Assembly: GCA_965662355.1 (NCBI GenBank)
Contig: CBFIHP010000018.1
Location: 56,230 to 120,229 of the forward strand
Direction of reading: 5' to 3'
Origin: GCA-2683825 sp965662355
GTDB taxonomy: Bacteria > Planctomycetota > UBA1135 > GCA-002686595
DNA: 64,000 nt
Part shown: piece by piece, positions 16,447 to 25,047 of the stretch
How positions within the stretch are numbered: position 1 is the stretch's first letter
Layout: every line of letters begins with the position of its first letter
The notes under the pieces: model-generated
Databases searched by the model: none
What the model was told of the DNA's origin: nothing
Seen by the model: the letters and a program-made list of their open reading frames with translations, nothing else
Translations under genes and position numbers: made by a program

Positions 16447-17190
16447 CTAGGAGAGTCCGCCGTCTACGGGAACCGTCTGGGCCGTGATGTAGGACGCGCG
16501 TTCGTCGAAGAGGAAACCGACCACGGCTCCCACCTCCTCGGGCTTGCCGATGCGTTTCATCGGCACCATCTCGACGATTTGCTCGGGCAAATCGGCCACC
16601 ATGTCCGTGCCGATGAACCCCGGCGCGACGCAGTTGACCGTGATTTCTCGTTTGGCAAGTTCGAACGCCAGGGAACGACAGGCGGCGATCAGTCCCGCCT
16701 TCGAGGCCGCGTAGTTCGCCTGACCACGGTTGCCGCGCAGTCCAGAGAAGGAAGACACGCCGACGATTCGCCCGCCCTGGCGCAGGCGTACCATGGGCAT
16801 GACGAGCGGTCGCACAACGTTGAAGAAGCTCGTCAGGTTGGTATCGATCACACGATCCCACTGCTCGTCCTTCATCGAGGCCATCGGAGCATCGGCCGTG
16901 ATCCCGGCGTTGAGAACGATGCCCCAGAAGGCTCCGTTGCGCTGGACATCCGCCTCGAGGACGGCCTTCGAGGCCTCCCGATCAGCGACGTCGAAGGGCA
17001 AGAGTTCCGCCTGCCCACCGGCGCTCTCGATCGCGGCCGCGACGCTGCGTGCCGCCTCCTCGTTCGAGCGGAAGTTCAGGGCGACGGAAAACCCTGCGCC
17101 GGCCAGTTCGATGGCCACGGCGCGGCCGATTCCTCGGCTGGCGCCCGTGACGAGTACTCGTTTGGGAGTGGATTCTTTGGATGCGCTCAC
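16447..17190 (-). CDS. fabG: FabG-like 3-oxoacyl-[acyl-carrier-protein] reductase (SDR)
   Basis: Classical SDR of 247 residues that probably reduces a 3-oxoacyl-ACP with NADPH. The cofactor motif is TGASRGIG near residue 16, NAG at LNAGI, catalytic Ser in VSSFSG and YAASK supplying Tyr and Lys; ITVNCVAPGFIGTDM and the C-terminal PVDGG are FabG-typical. Details such as AGITADAPMASM and RPLVMPMVRLRQGGRI resemble the reductases of aryl-polyene and polyketide-like clusters as much as housekeeping FabG, and no fabD, acpP or fabF lies alongside. Start is GTG. It is divergent from the cupredoxin gene, with only 44 bases between the starts. Confidence 0.88.
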   Translation of the reverse strand: MSASKESTPKRVLVTGASRGIGRAVAIELAGAGFSVALNFRSNEEAARSVAAAIESAGGQAELLPFDVADREASKAVLEADVQRNGAFWGIVLNAGITADAPMASMKDEQWDRVIDTNLTSFFNVVRPLVMPMVRLRQGGRIVGVSSFSGLRGNRGQANYAASKAGLIAACRSLAFELAKREITVNCVAPGFIGTDMVADLPEQIVEMVPMKRIGKPEEVGAVVGFLFDERASYITAQTVPVDGGLS

Positions 17191-17234
17191 AACGCGGATC
17201 CTAACGCCTCGAAGCGGAGCCTTCTCGGACTATC

Positions 17235-18113
17235 ATGCCCCTTATGAAGCAGATCACGCAGAAGGTGCCCTCGGTCGCACCGCTCTTCCTGGCCCTCGGC
17301 ATTCTCGGGTGCGGCAATGGGGATTCCGGTGGCGGGTCCGAGCAGAACGCGCAGGGCGCCACGGACGAGGATGCAGCCGACTCGGAGTCCTCCGGTTCGG
17401 GATCCAAGGCGAATAGCCGCCGTAGCCGGACCCCGGACGCAGAGCGCATCGGAACCGAGGACTACGAATCCGAGCAATCAGGGGCCCTCTATGGGGAGAT
17501 TCGCACGAAGAAGGGCGATGTGGAGCGCTTCCCGATCGGGGCCCGTCAAAAATCCGAGTGCAAGCACCATGCGGATGTCGAACACCTGAGCGACGTGCTG
17601 CTCGTCAAGAACGGCCGCATTCAAAACGCGTTCGTCTACATCAAGTCGGGCTACGACAAGGACGGGATTCCCCCGGCGCCGAGCTCCAGCGTGACCCTGG
17701 ACCAGAAGGGCTGTCTGTACACGCCCCACGTGTTGGCTCTGCGCACCGGACAAGAGCTCCGGGTCGCCAATAGCGATCCGACCAATCACAACGTCAACAT
17801 CATCTCGCGACGCAACGAGGGTGGGAACAGGAACATGGGACGTGGGCAGGCGCCGGTCGCGTACAGCTTCCCTCGGCCCGAGGTCGGCATTCGCTTCAAA
17901 TGCGACATCCACCCCTGGATGGGAGCTCGCGTGCACGTTTCCGAGCATCCCTGGTTCGCCATCACGGACGCGGCAGGGAAGTTCCGCATCCCGGATGTAC
18001 CGCCGGGCAAGTACATCGTCGAGGTCGTCCACGAAGACCTCGGGAAAACCCGCGGCACGGTGACCGTGGAGGCGGGCAAGGCCAGCGGATTCACGCTCTC
18101 GCTCGACGGTTGA
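17235..18113 (+). CDS. Cupredoxin-domain lipoprotein
   Basis: A 292-residue exported lipoprotein: signal peptide with lipobox LGILGC (Cys26), then a Gly/Ser/Asp-rich linker to about residue 80. A plastocyanin-like domain follows (about 82-235). The type 1 copper ligands are all present: His185 in TNHNVNI, and Cys223, His226 and Met229 in CDIHPWM. The last 55 residues form a carboxypeptidase-regulatory-like beta module (GKFRIPDVPPGKYIVEV). This layout is found in electron-transfer proteins of planctomycetes and other bacteria. The next gene downstream encodes a PuuD-like membrane protein, which makes a redox partnership plausible. ATG at 17244 is an alternative start; neither has a clear ribosome site. 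Confidence 0.88.
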   Translation: MPLMKQITQKVPSVAPLFLALGILGCGNGDSGGGSEQNAQGATDEDAADSESSGSGSKANSRRSRTPDAERIGTEDYESEQSGALYGEIRTKKGDVERFPIGARQKSECKHHADVEHLSDVLLVKNGRIQNAFVYIKSGYDKDGIPPAPSSSVTLDQKGCLYTPHVLALRTGQELRVANSDPTNHNVNIISRRNEGGNRNMGRGQAPVAYSFPRPEVGIRFKCDIHPWMGARVHVSEHPWFAITDAAGKFRIPDVPPGKYIVEVVHEDLGKTRGTVTVEAGKASGFTLSLDG

Positions 18114-18214
18114 CTTCCCTCAGGGCCTTTGCGATGGTCCCGGCTCACCAAATAGCCCTGTTTCCAGGCCGGCGACCTACCCGACCGGCCCGCTTCAAGG
18201 AAGGCATCGGACCC

Positions 18215-18994
18215 ATGGAATTCGTCGAACTCGGCGATCGCTGGTTGCACTTCATCATGGGAGTCCTCTGGATCGGACTTCTCTACTTCTTCAACTGGGT
18301 CAACTCGGCTTTCGCTCCGACCATGGACGCGGAGACCAAGAAGAAGGTCGTTCCCGAGCTGATGCCCCGGGCGCTCTACTGGTTCCGCTGGGCGGCGCTA
18401 TGGACGTGGATCACGGGCGTCCTGCTGATGTTCATCGTCTACTACCACGGCTACGACGGCTCGAACCTGATGGAGGGACAGGTCCAGGTCACCGCCATGA
18501 CCTGGCTGCCGGCCTTCGGCGGCCTGATCGTCGGCTTCGCCGTCTACGACTTGCTGTTCAAGGCCCTCGCCAAGCAACACGGCGTGGCCGTCGTGATCTG
18601 GGGCGTGCTCGCCATCGGCTTCGGCGCCTTCTGCCGCGAGTCCCTCGGCTTCTCCATGCGGGCCACCTTCATCCATGTGGCGGCGCTGTTCGGCACGGCC
18701 ATGGCCGCCAACGTCTGGATGCGCATCTGGCCGGCCCAGAGACGGATCATCATGGCCATCAAGAACGGCGAGGCTCCCAACCCCGGGGATCCGGCCATCG
18801 CGGGCCTGCGCTCGAAGCACAACACCTACATGTCGGTGCCGCTCTTGCTCTTCATGGTCAGCGTGCACCAGGACTCCATGCTCAAGTTCTCGGAAGGCAT
18901 GCAACCCTACATCGCGCTCGCCGTGGTGCTCGGCATCGGCTTCGTCTTCACCTACGCGATCTACGCCAAGGCGAAGAACGTCCCCGGCTTCTGA
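18215..18994 (+). CDS. PuuD-like membrane protein (urate oxidase N-terminal family), without cytochrome c domain
   Basis: Membrane protein of 259 residues matching the N-terminal domain of the cytochrome-linked urate oxidase PuuD. It starts MEFVELGDRWLHF with the first helix VLWIGLLYFFNWVNS, then RALYWFRWAALWTWITG, and has further helices including FIHVAALFGTAMAANVWMRIWPAQRRI, about seven in all. Conserved His residues in helices could bind haem. The C-terminal cytochrome c domain of true PuuD is missing, and no ureide-pathway genes are nearby, so urate oxidation is not established. The start at 18215 has AAGGAAGG upstream; a longer open frame upstream overlaps the cupredoxin gene and is not used. 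Confidence 0.85.
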   Translation: MEFVELGDRWLHFIMGVLWIGLLYFFNWVNSAFAPTMDAETKKKVVPELMPRALYWFRWAALWTWITGVLLMFIVYYHGYDGSNLMEGQVQVTAMTWLPAFGGLIVGFAVYDLLFKALAKQHGVAVVIWGVLAIGFGAFCRESLGFSMRATFIHVAALFGTAMAANVWMRIWPAQRRIIMAIKNGEAPNPGDPAIAGLRSKHNTYMSVPLLLFMVSVHQDSMLKFSEGMQPYIALAVVLGIGFVFTYAIYAKAKNVPGF

Positions 18995-19062
18995 GAGCAT
19001 CCGCTCTCGAATGAAACGAGCCCCGGGGCGCAGGCCTCTGGGCTCGTTTCGTAGATGCTCTC
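18993..19062. terminator. Nested inverted repeat between puuD-like gene and leuS
   Basis: Outer arms GAGAGCATC (18993-19001) and GATGCTCTC (19054-19062) and inner arms GAAACGAGCCC (19013-19023) and GGGCTCGTTTC (19040-19050) are exact complements. The left outer arm begins inside the stop codon of the PuuD-like gene. No T-run follows on the plus strand. Location between convergent genes indicates a bidirectional terminator. Confidence 0.75.
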
Positions 19063-19080
19063 GGACGCACCCTGCCGCAG

Positions 19081-21678
19081 CTATTTGGCGAGGACGAAGT
19101 TCACCAGGCGCCCGGGGATGACCACGGCCCTCTGCACCGTCTTGCCATCCAAGTACTTCTCCGCGGCGGAACGCGCCAAGCCTTCCAGGGTAGCCTTGTC
19201 AGCCTCCTTGGAGGCCTTCACACGGGCGCGGAGCTTGCCGTTGACCTGGATGACGAGCTCGTATTGCTCCTCCACCAGGTACGCCTCGTCGGCGACAGGC
19301 CACGCTGCGCGCACGATGCCACCCTCGTGTCCGAGGCGTGACCAAAGCTCCTCGGCGATGTGCGGAGCAAACGGGGCCAGAGCGCAGACGAAACGCTCTC
19401 CCTGGCTGCGGGTCACGCTCGCGGCGTGCTTCGAGGCCGTGTTCTTGAACTCCATCATGGCCGCGATGGCCGTGTTGAACTTGAACGTGTCGAAGGAGTC
19501 ATGGATGCGCTTCAGAGCCTTGTTCAGCGCGCGTTCGACGACCAGCGTATCCCCCGTGGGTTCGCCACCGGAATCCGCCCCCTGCGCCAGGTGCGCCCGG
19601 ATCGGTGCGTTGCCCTTCGGGTCGACGAACAACTTCCAGACGTCGTCCAGGAAGCGCCGCGAACCCGGGACATCGCGCGGGTTCCAGGGCTTCGATTCGC
19701 CCAGGGGGCCCATGAACATCTCGTAGATACGGAAGGTGTCCACGCCGTACTCGCCCACCACGTCGTCGGGGTTGACCACGTTGCGCAGCGATTTCGACAT
19801 CTTGGCGACGACCTGTTCGACGGCTTCTCCGTCCTGGCCCACGTGCACACCGTCCTTCTTCTTGACCTCGTCCACCGGGATGATCCGGCCGGACTTGTCC
19901 TTGAAGGCGAAGGCGCAAAGAAGCCCCTGATTGAAGAGCTCCTGGAAGGGCTCCTTGGTCTTCACCAGACCGCAGTCGAAGAGGACCTTGTGCCAGAAGC
20001 GGGCGTACAAGAGGTGCAGCACAGCGTGCTCGACTCCACCGATGTAGAGATCCACGTTGCCCCAGTACTCCTGGGCCTCCTGCGAGAACGCCGCTTGGGA
20101 GTTCCGCGGGTCCATGAAGCGCAGGTAGTACCAGCACGAACCGGCCCAGCCGGGCATCGTGTCGGTGTCGCGGCGAACCGCAGCACCGGTCTCGGGGTCG
20201 GTGGTCGCGACCCAATCCCCGGCCCGCCCCAGGGGTGCGGAGCCATCGTCGGACGGGGTGAAGTCGTCCATCTCCGGGAGCTCGACCGGCAGATCGTCGT
20301 CCTGCACGCGCAGATGACTGCCATCGGCACGATGCAGCACGGGGAAGGGCTCGCCCCAGTAGCGCTGACGAGAGAACAACCAGTCGCGGAGGCGGTAGGT
20401 CACTTTGGCATCGCCGAGACCCTTTTCGCGCAGGAGCTCGATGGTCTTCTGCTTGGCCTGCTTCGTCTTCAGACCGTCGATCGGCCCGGATTGGATCGCC
20501 TTGCCCTCGCCCGCAAAGCAATGGCCGTCGGAGAGCCCGGGGATCCCCTCGGGGGGCTGCACGACCTCGTGGATGTTCAGGTTGTATTTCTTGGCGAACT
20601 CGAAATCGCGCTCGTCGTGGCCCGGCACGGCCATGATCGCGCCGGTGCCATACGAGGCCAGCACGTAGTCCGCCACGAAGATCGGAATGCGCGATTCCTC
20701 ACGCTCCGGATCCATGACCGGATTGATCGCGTAGCGCCCGGTGAAAACGCCGGTCTTTTCCTTGGCAAGATCCGTGCGCTCGAGGTCCGACTTGCGGGAG
20801 GCATCCTCGACATAAGCCTGCACCCCTTCGCGATCCGACTCCGTCGTGATCTGCTCCAGCAGCGGGTGCTCGGGCGCCACGACCATGAACGTCGCGCCCC
20901 ACAGGGTGTCGGGCCGGGTCGTGAATACCGTCAGGCTGGCGTCCAGCCCTTCGATCGAGAAGGTCACGTCGGCCCCCTCGGAACGGCCGATCCATTCGCG
21001 TTGCATGGTCTTGACCGACTCCGGCCAATCGAGAGCCTCCAGATCATCCAGCAGGCGGTCCGCGTACTCGGTGATCTTCAGCATCCACTGGGACAGCGGG
21101 CGCCGCACGCAGGGAAACCCGCCACGTTCCGAGCGCCCCTGAATGACCTCTTCGTTCGCGAGCACGGTCTTCAGCTCTTCGCACCACCAAACAGGGACCT
21201 CGGCCTGGTAGGCCAGGCCGCGGTCATACAGACGGGCGAAGATCCACTGGGTCCACTTGTAGTAGGAGGGTTCGCAGGTCGCAAACTCGCGCTCCCAGTC
21301 ATAGGAGAGCCCGAGAGCCTTCAGCTGGCGGCGAAAGGTCTCGATGTTCTTGCCGGTGCTCTCCGCGGGGTGCACACCGCTCGTGATCGCATACTGCTCC
21401 GCCGGCAAGCCGAAGGCGTCGTAGCCCATCGGGTGCAGAACATTGAAGCCCTCCATGCGCTTGCGACGCGCCACGATGTCGGAGCCGACGTAGCCGATCG
21501 GGTGCCCCACGTGAAGTCCCGCCCCCGAGGGGTAGGGAAACATGTCCAGCACGTAGTACTTCGGCTGGTCGGGGTCGAACCCGGGGTCTCCGGGATTCTT
21601 GGCGTGAAAGGCGTGGGAGTCTTCCCAGACCTTCTGCCAGCGCGGTTCGATTTCCGCAGGGTCGTAGCGGTTGCTCAC
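19081..21678 (-). CDS. leuS: Leucyl-tRNA synthetase
   Basis: Class Ia synthetase that charges tRNA-Leu. The 865-residue protein has the HIGH-type motif HVGHPIGYVGSD near residue 50, the CP1 editing domain with TVFTTRPDTLWG (Thr-rich peptide) and GTGAIMAVPGHDERD, the leucine-specific insertion, WAGSCWYYLR, and KMSKSLRNVVNPDD as the KMSKS loop, followed by the anticodon-binding domain and a C-terminal VNGKLR-containing domain. The GTG at 21678 (translated VSNRYDPAEIEPRWQ, initiator Met) matches where the family starts; an upstream in-frame start would add 44 unrelated residues. It shares an upstream region with tRNA-Ala on the other strand. Confidence 0.97.
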   Translation of the reverse strand: MSNRYDPAEIEPRWQKVWEDSHAFHAKNPGDPGFDPDQPKYYVLDMFPYPSGAGLHVGHPIGYVGSDIVARRKRMEGFNVLHPMGYDAFGLPAEQYAITSGVHPAESTGKNIETFRRQLKALGLSYDWEREFATCEPSYYKWTQWIFARLYDRGLAYQAEVPVWWCEELKTVLANEEVIQGRSERGGFPCVRRPLSQWMLKITEYADRLLDDLEALDWPESVKTMQREWIGRSEGADVTFSIEGLDASLTVFTTRPDTLWGATFMVVAPEHPLLEQITTESDREGVQAYVEDASRKSDLERTDLAKEKTGVFTGRYAINPVMDPEREESRIPIFVADYVLASYGTGAIMAVPGHDERDFEFAKKYNLNIHEVVQPPEGIPGLSDGHCFAGEGKAIQSGPIDGLKTKQAKQKTIELLREKGLGDAKVTYRLRDWLFSRQRYWGEPFPVLHRADGSHLRVQDDDLPVELPEMDDFTPSDDGSAPLGRAGDWVATTDPETGAAVRRDTDTMPGWAGSCWYYLRFMDPRNSQAAFSQEAQEYWGNVDLYIGGVEHAVLHLLYARFWHKVLFDCGLVKTKEPFQELFNQGLLCAFAFKDKSGRIIPVDEVKKKDGVHVGQDGEAVEQVVAKMSKSLRNVVNPDDVVGEYGVDTFRIYEMFMGPLGESKPWNPRDVPGSRRFLDDVWKLFVDPKGNAPIRAHLAQGADSGGEPTGDTLVVERALNKALKRIHDSFDTFKFNTAIAAMMEFKNTASKHAASVTRSQGERFVCALAPFAPHIAEELWSRLGHEGGIVRAAWPVADEAYLVEEQYELVIQVNGKLRARVKASKEADKATLEGLARSAAEKYLDGKTVQRAVVIPGRLVNFVLAK

Positions 21679-21784
21679 AGTGTCCGTTCCAAAAAGGCTC
21701 CGTAGGATAGGGAGCGGACCGCCCGGCGGCCACGGGCACGAACGGCCCCGGACAAAAAAGGCCGCTCCGCCTGGGCACCCGCGC

Positions 21785-21813
21785 TTGACCTCGCACCCCG
21801 CCGCGGGCATGCT
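21785..21813 (+). promoter_or_regulatory. Candidate promoter for tRNA-Ala
   Basis: TTGACC at 21785-21790 matches five of six bases of a -35 box. Seventeen bases later CATGCT (21808-21813) is a poor -10 box (three of six). Transcription from about 21820 would begin just before the tRNA. The distance is right but the -10 is weak. Confidence 0.3.
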
Positions 21814-21827
21814 TCCCGCTCTCCGTA

Positions 21828-21903
21828 GGGGGATTAGCTCAGCTGGTAGAGCGCTACAATGGCATTGTAGAGGTCAGGGGTTCGACTCCCCTATCCTCCA
21901 CCA
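21828..21903 (+). tRNA. tRNA-Ala (anticodon GGC)
   Basis: A 76-base gene with encoded CCA end (21901-21903). All stems pair: acceptor GGGGGAT with ATCCTCC including the G3-U70 wobble that identifies alanine tRNA, D stem GCTC/GAGC, anticodon stem CTACA/TGTAG and T stem AGGGG/CCCCT, with TTCGACT in the T loop. The anticodon at 21861-21863 is GGC, which reads GCC and GCT codons. It lies between divergent leuS and downstream lysS. Confidence 0.97.
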
Positions 21904-21991
21904 CTCCCCTTGCCCCACCGTCCCTCCTTCACCCAGGTGGGCCGTCTCCGGGGTCCACGCCCTCCTGGGTTCACGCGGGGCCCGCCAGAGG

Positions 21992-22006
21992 GGCCCTCAG
22001 AGGGCC
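21992..22006 (+). promoter_or_regulatory. Small hairpin overlapping the possible lysS ribosome site
   Basis: GGCCCT (21992-21997) pairs with AGGGCC (22001-22006) across a three-base loop. The 3' arm contains the AGGG that would serve as ribosome site for the ATG at 22014. The fold would hide it, so either lysS is translationally controlled here or the true start is the ATG at 22068. Confidence 0.3.
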
Positions 22007-22013
22007 GGTTGGC

Positions 22014-23579
22014 ATGGGCGATCTCGGGTCCGACGAGCCACCATCGAGTTCCCCACGCCTCGCTTCCATGACCGAGCTGGCCCATCCCGATCGTCTGGCG
22101 AAAGTCGCCGCCCTGCGCTCCGAGAACGTCGATCCCTATCCCGCCCGAGGGGTCGAGGGCGAGTCGGTCGAGAGCCTCAAGGCCGGTGGCGGCACCGTCG
22201 AAGAGCCCGGCCCCATGATCGGCGAGCGGGTGACCGTGGCCGGGCGCATCCTGGGGCTGCGTGATTTCGGCAAGTTGATCTTCTCCCCGATGCGCGATCG
22301 CAGCGGGCGCATCCAGGTCGGACTGCAGAAGAACCGACTCAGCGAATGGTGGCCGAAGAGGAAGTTCCTCGACGGCGGCGATCTGGTCGCCGTCACCGGC
22401 GAGCTGGGTCGCACCCAGAAGGGCGAGCTCACGGTCTGGGCCGAGGAGGTCCAGTTGCTCTCGAAGGCCCTCGCCGCTCCGCCCGAAAAATGGCACGGCC
22501 TCGTCGACGTCGAGCAACGCCGGCGCCGGCGCTACGTCGATCTCTGGGCTTCCGAGGGTGTCAGTGACGTCTTCATCAAACGCTCGCACCTGATCTCGAT
22601 CACGCGACGCTTTCTCGAGGCGCGCGGCTTTCTCGAGGTCGAGACCCCGACCCTGCATCCGATCGCCGGTGGGGCCACCGCCAAGCCCTTCATCACCCAC
22701 CACAACGCCCTGGGGGTGGACCTCTATCTACGGATCGCTCCGGAGCTCTACCTGAAGCGCCTGATCGTCGGCGGGCTCGAACGCGTTTTCGAGGTTTCGC
22801 GCAACTTCCGCAACGAGGGGATCGACGCGACGCACAATCCCGAGTTCACGATGCTCGAGCTCTATCAGGCCCAGGCGGACTTCCGCCACATGATGGAGCT
22901 GACGGAAACCCTGCTAGAGAAACTCAGTCTCGAGCTGAGCGGTTCGACGACGATCACCTTCCGCGAGCAGACCTACGACCTGAAAGCACCCTTCCGTCGA
23001 GCGCGCTACGACGATCTCTTCCGCGAGATGAACGGATTCGAGCTGGATGACGAGGAGAAGGTCCGGGCCAAGGCCGCCGAGATCGGACTCAAGGTCGACC
23101 CGAAGCTCGGCTTCTGGAAGCTCGTCGCCGAGCTTTTCGATGCCACGGTCGAGGACACCCTGACGGGCCCCGTCTTCGTCACCCATTACCCCGTGCCGCT
23201 CTGTCCGCTGGCCAAGACCGATCCCGAGGATCCGCGCTTCGCCGAACGCTTCGAGCTCTTCATCGGGGGCATGGAGCTCGCCAATGCCTTCAGCGAACTG
23301 AACGATCCAGAGGAGCAGGAGCGGCGTTTCCGGGAGCAGGTCGCCAGCAAGGACCCCGAAACCCCCGGAGAGCTCGACGTGGATTACGTCCAGGCCCTGG
23401 AGTTCGGCATGCCTCCCACCGGAGGGCTCGGAATCGGGATCGACCGGCTGGTGATGCTCATCACCGATCAGTCCTCGATTCGCGACGTGCTGTTGTTTCC
23501 CACGATGCGGCCGCAGGTGAAAGAATCCGCCGGAACATCCGAAGAAGACTCCGTGCTCGAATCGCCCCAAGCCCCCTGA
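22014..23579 (+). CDS. lysS: Lysyl-tRNA synthetase, class II
   Basis: Charges tRNA-Lys. The protein (521 residues, or 503 from the ATG at 22068) has an N-terminal OB fold for the anticodon (VTVAGRILGLRDFGK), then the class II core: motif 1 ending in FLEVETPTLH, motif 2 FEVSRNFRNEGIDATHNPEF, and motif 3 GLGIGIDRLVM. The family-typical start is near MTELAHPDRLAKVAALR at 22068, where no ribosome site is visible; the ATG at 22014 has AGGG nine bases upstream, inside a small hairpin. Only the end is certain. It is followed after 10 bases by the Lol-type permease. Confidence 0.96.
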   Translation: MGDLGSDEPPSSSPRLASMTELAHPDRLAKVAALRSENVDPYPARGVEGESVESLKAGGGTVEEPGPMIGERVTVAGRILGLRDFGKLIFSPMRDRSGRIQVGLQKNRLSEWWPKRKFLDGGDLVAVTGELGRTQKGELTVWAEEVQLLSKALAAPPEKWHGLVDVEQRRRRRYVDLWASEGVSDVFIKRSHLISITRRFLEARGFLEVETPTLHPIAGGATAKPFITHHNALGVDLYLRIAPELYLKRLIVGGLERVFEVSRNFRNEGIDATHNPEFTMLELYQAQADFRHMMELTETLLEKLSLELSGSTTITFREQTYDLKAPFRRARYDDLFREMNGFELDDEEKVRAKAAEIGLKVDPKLGFWKLVAELFDATVEDTLTGPVFVTHYPVPLCPLAKTDPEDPRFAERFELFIGGMELANAFSELNDPEEQERRFREQVASKDPETPGELDVDYVQALEFGMPPTGGLGIGIDRLVMLITDQSSIRDVLLFPTMRPQVKESAGTSEEDSVLESPQAP

Positions 23580-23589
23580 GGTCCTCAGC

Positions 23590-25047
23590 GTGTATCGTTC
23601 CTTCCTGAGCTGGCGCTACCTCGTTTCCCGACGCAGCAACCTCGTCGGCATCATGGGCATCCTGCTCGGCGTGGGCGCCATGATCCTCATCCTGTCGATC
23701 ATGACGGGCTTTCTGGAGGAGCAACGCCGCGCCATCCGGGGAACGCTCTCCGACCTGATCATCCGGCCCGATCGCTTGCAGAGCCCGACGGGGATGATGC
23801 TGGATCCCTCGCCCAGGCCCGAACCGGTGCTCGAGGTCGTGCGGGCGGACCCGCGGGTGGAGGCGGCCACCGCGCAGCTGCAATGGGCGGCGATGATCAC
23901 CGAGAAGGGCAAAGACTTCTCGCGTGTCTTCAACAGCTCCGCGGCCGCAGAGGTCGTGGCCAAGGAGATCGTCGGGATCGACGTGCAGACCGATCTGCGG
24001 CTCGTCCTACCGGCCCTGTCCGCCGCCATGGGAGTGCTCGGCGCCCTTCCCGCTCCGGCGATGGATCAGCCGATCCAGGACGAACTGGACGTCACGGGGT
24101 TCCTGGATAGTCTCGTGGGACCCGAAGGCAAAATGGGCTGGACCCAGGCGCCACCGATACCGCTCTTTCCCTTCGAGTACGGCCCCGATAAAGACGGACT
24201 GCGTCTTCCCTCCTGCATCGTTGGGGAGAAACTCGGTTCGCGTTTCAAGCTGCGCCCCGGCGACACGGTCCAGCTCGCGACAGCCGTCTTCCCACCCGAC
24301 GCGGATCCCGAGTTCCACAACCGAGAGTTCATCGTGTCGGGGCTCTTTCGAACCGACGAAAACGAAGTCGACGGCAAGCGCATTTACGTGGCACGCAGCG
24401 AGCTCGCGGACTTCATCAGTTCGGGGCGTCCATACAGCCAGATCCTGGTGCGGCTCGATGACTACGCGAAGAACGGCCACGCCACACGCACCGACCTCGA
24501 ACGAACGCTCAAGGAGAAGGACCTGATCTTCGGACCCCAGTTCGCGGACGAGGTTCTCACCTGGGAAGACACGAATCGCCCACTCCTTGGAGCGATCGAG
24601 AACGAACGCATGCTGATGGCCATCATGCTCAGTCTCGTTCTGGTCGTCGCGGGGTTCACCATCTTCGCCACTCTCTCCATGATGGTGACCGAGAAGCGTC
24701 GGGACATTGGCATCCTCTCCGCCCTCGGGGCCACGCCGCGTGGCATTCTGGCGATGTTCTTGATGATCGCCTTCTGGGATGCGCTGATCGGCACGGCCCT
24801 GGGCGGTTTCATAGGCGTGATCGCGGCCAATAACATCGACGGCATCGAGCGTTGGTTGTCCTACCAGCTCAACATTCAGATCTTCGATCGAGACGTCTAC
24901 CTCTTCACGCACATTCCGACCATCGTCCAGCCCATGGCCGTGGCCGCCATCGTGGGCGGGGCCTTCCTGGTCTCGCATCTCTTCGCGGCCTTCCCCGCCT
25001 GGCGCGCCGCACGCCTCGACCCCTTGACCGCGTTGCGCTACGAATGA
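23590..25047 (+). CDS. lolC: LolC/LolE-type lipoprotein-releasing ABC permease
   Basis: Inner-membrane permease of 485 residues that with LolD extracts outer-membrane lipoproteins. N-terminal helix around residues 18-40 (LVGIMGILLGVGAMILILS), a large periplasmic domain of about 300 residues, then three C-terminal helices beginning MLMAIMLSLVLVVAGFTIFA with the cytoplasmic coupling segment TEKRRDIGILSALGATPRGI. The protein ends WRAARLDPLTALRYE, typical of FtsX-like permeases. Only one permease gene is present, so it may act as a homodimer (LolF-like) or have its partner elsewhere. Start is GTG. The stop overlaps the ATG of the ATPase gene by four bases. FtsX/MacB-type export is the alternative reading. 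Confidence 0.88.
   Translation: MYRSFLSWRYLVSRRSNLVGIMGILLGVGAMILILSIMTGFLEEQRRAIRGTLSDLIIRPDRLQSPTGMMLDPSPRPEPVLEVVRADPRVEAATAQLQWAAMITEKGKDFSRVFNSSAAAEVVAKEIVGIDVQTDLRLVLPALSAAMGVLGALPAPAMDQPIQDELDVTGFLDSLVGPEGKMGWTQAPPIPLFPFEYGPDKDGLRLPSCIVGEKLGSRFKLRPGDTVQLATAVFPPDADPEFHNREFIVSGLFRTDENEVDGKRIYVARSELADFISSGRPYSQILVRLDDYAKNGHATRTDLERTLKEKDLIFGPQFADEVLTWEDTNRPLLGAIENERMLMAIMLSLVLVVAGFTIFATLSMMVTEKRRDIGILSALGATPRGILAMFLMIAFWDALIGTALGGFIGVIAANNIDGIERWLSYQLNIQIFDRDVYLFTHIPTIVQPMAVAAIVGGAFLVSHLFAAFPAWRAARLDPLTALRYE

Noticed and set aside
19360..21705. 781-codon plus-strand frame antisense to leuS
   Set aside because: leuS motifs are unmistakable on the minus strand; the plus-strand product shows no family features.
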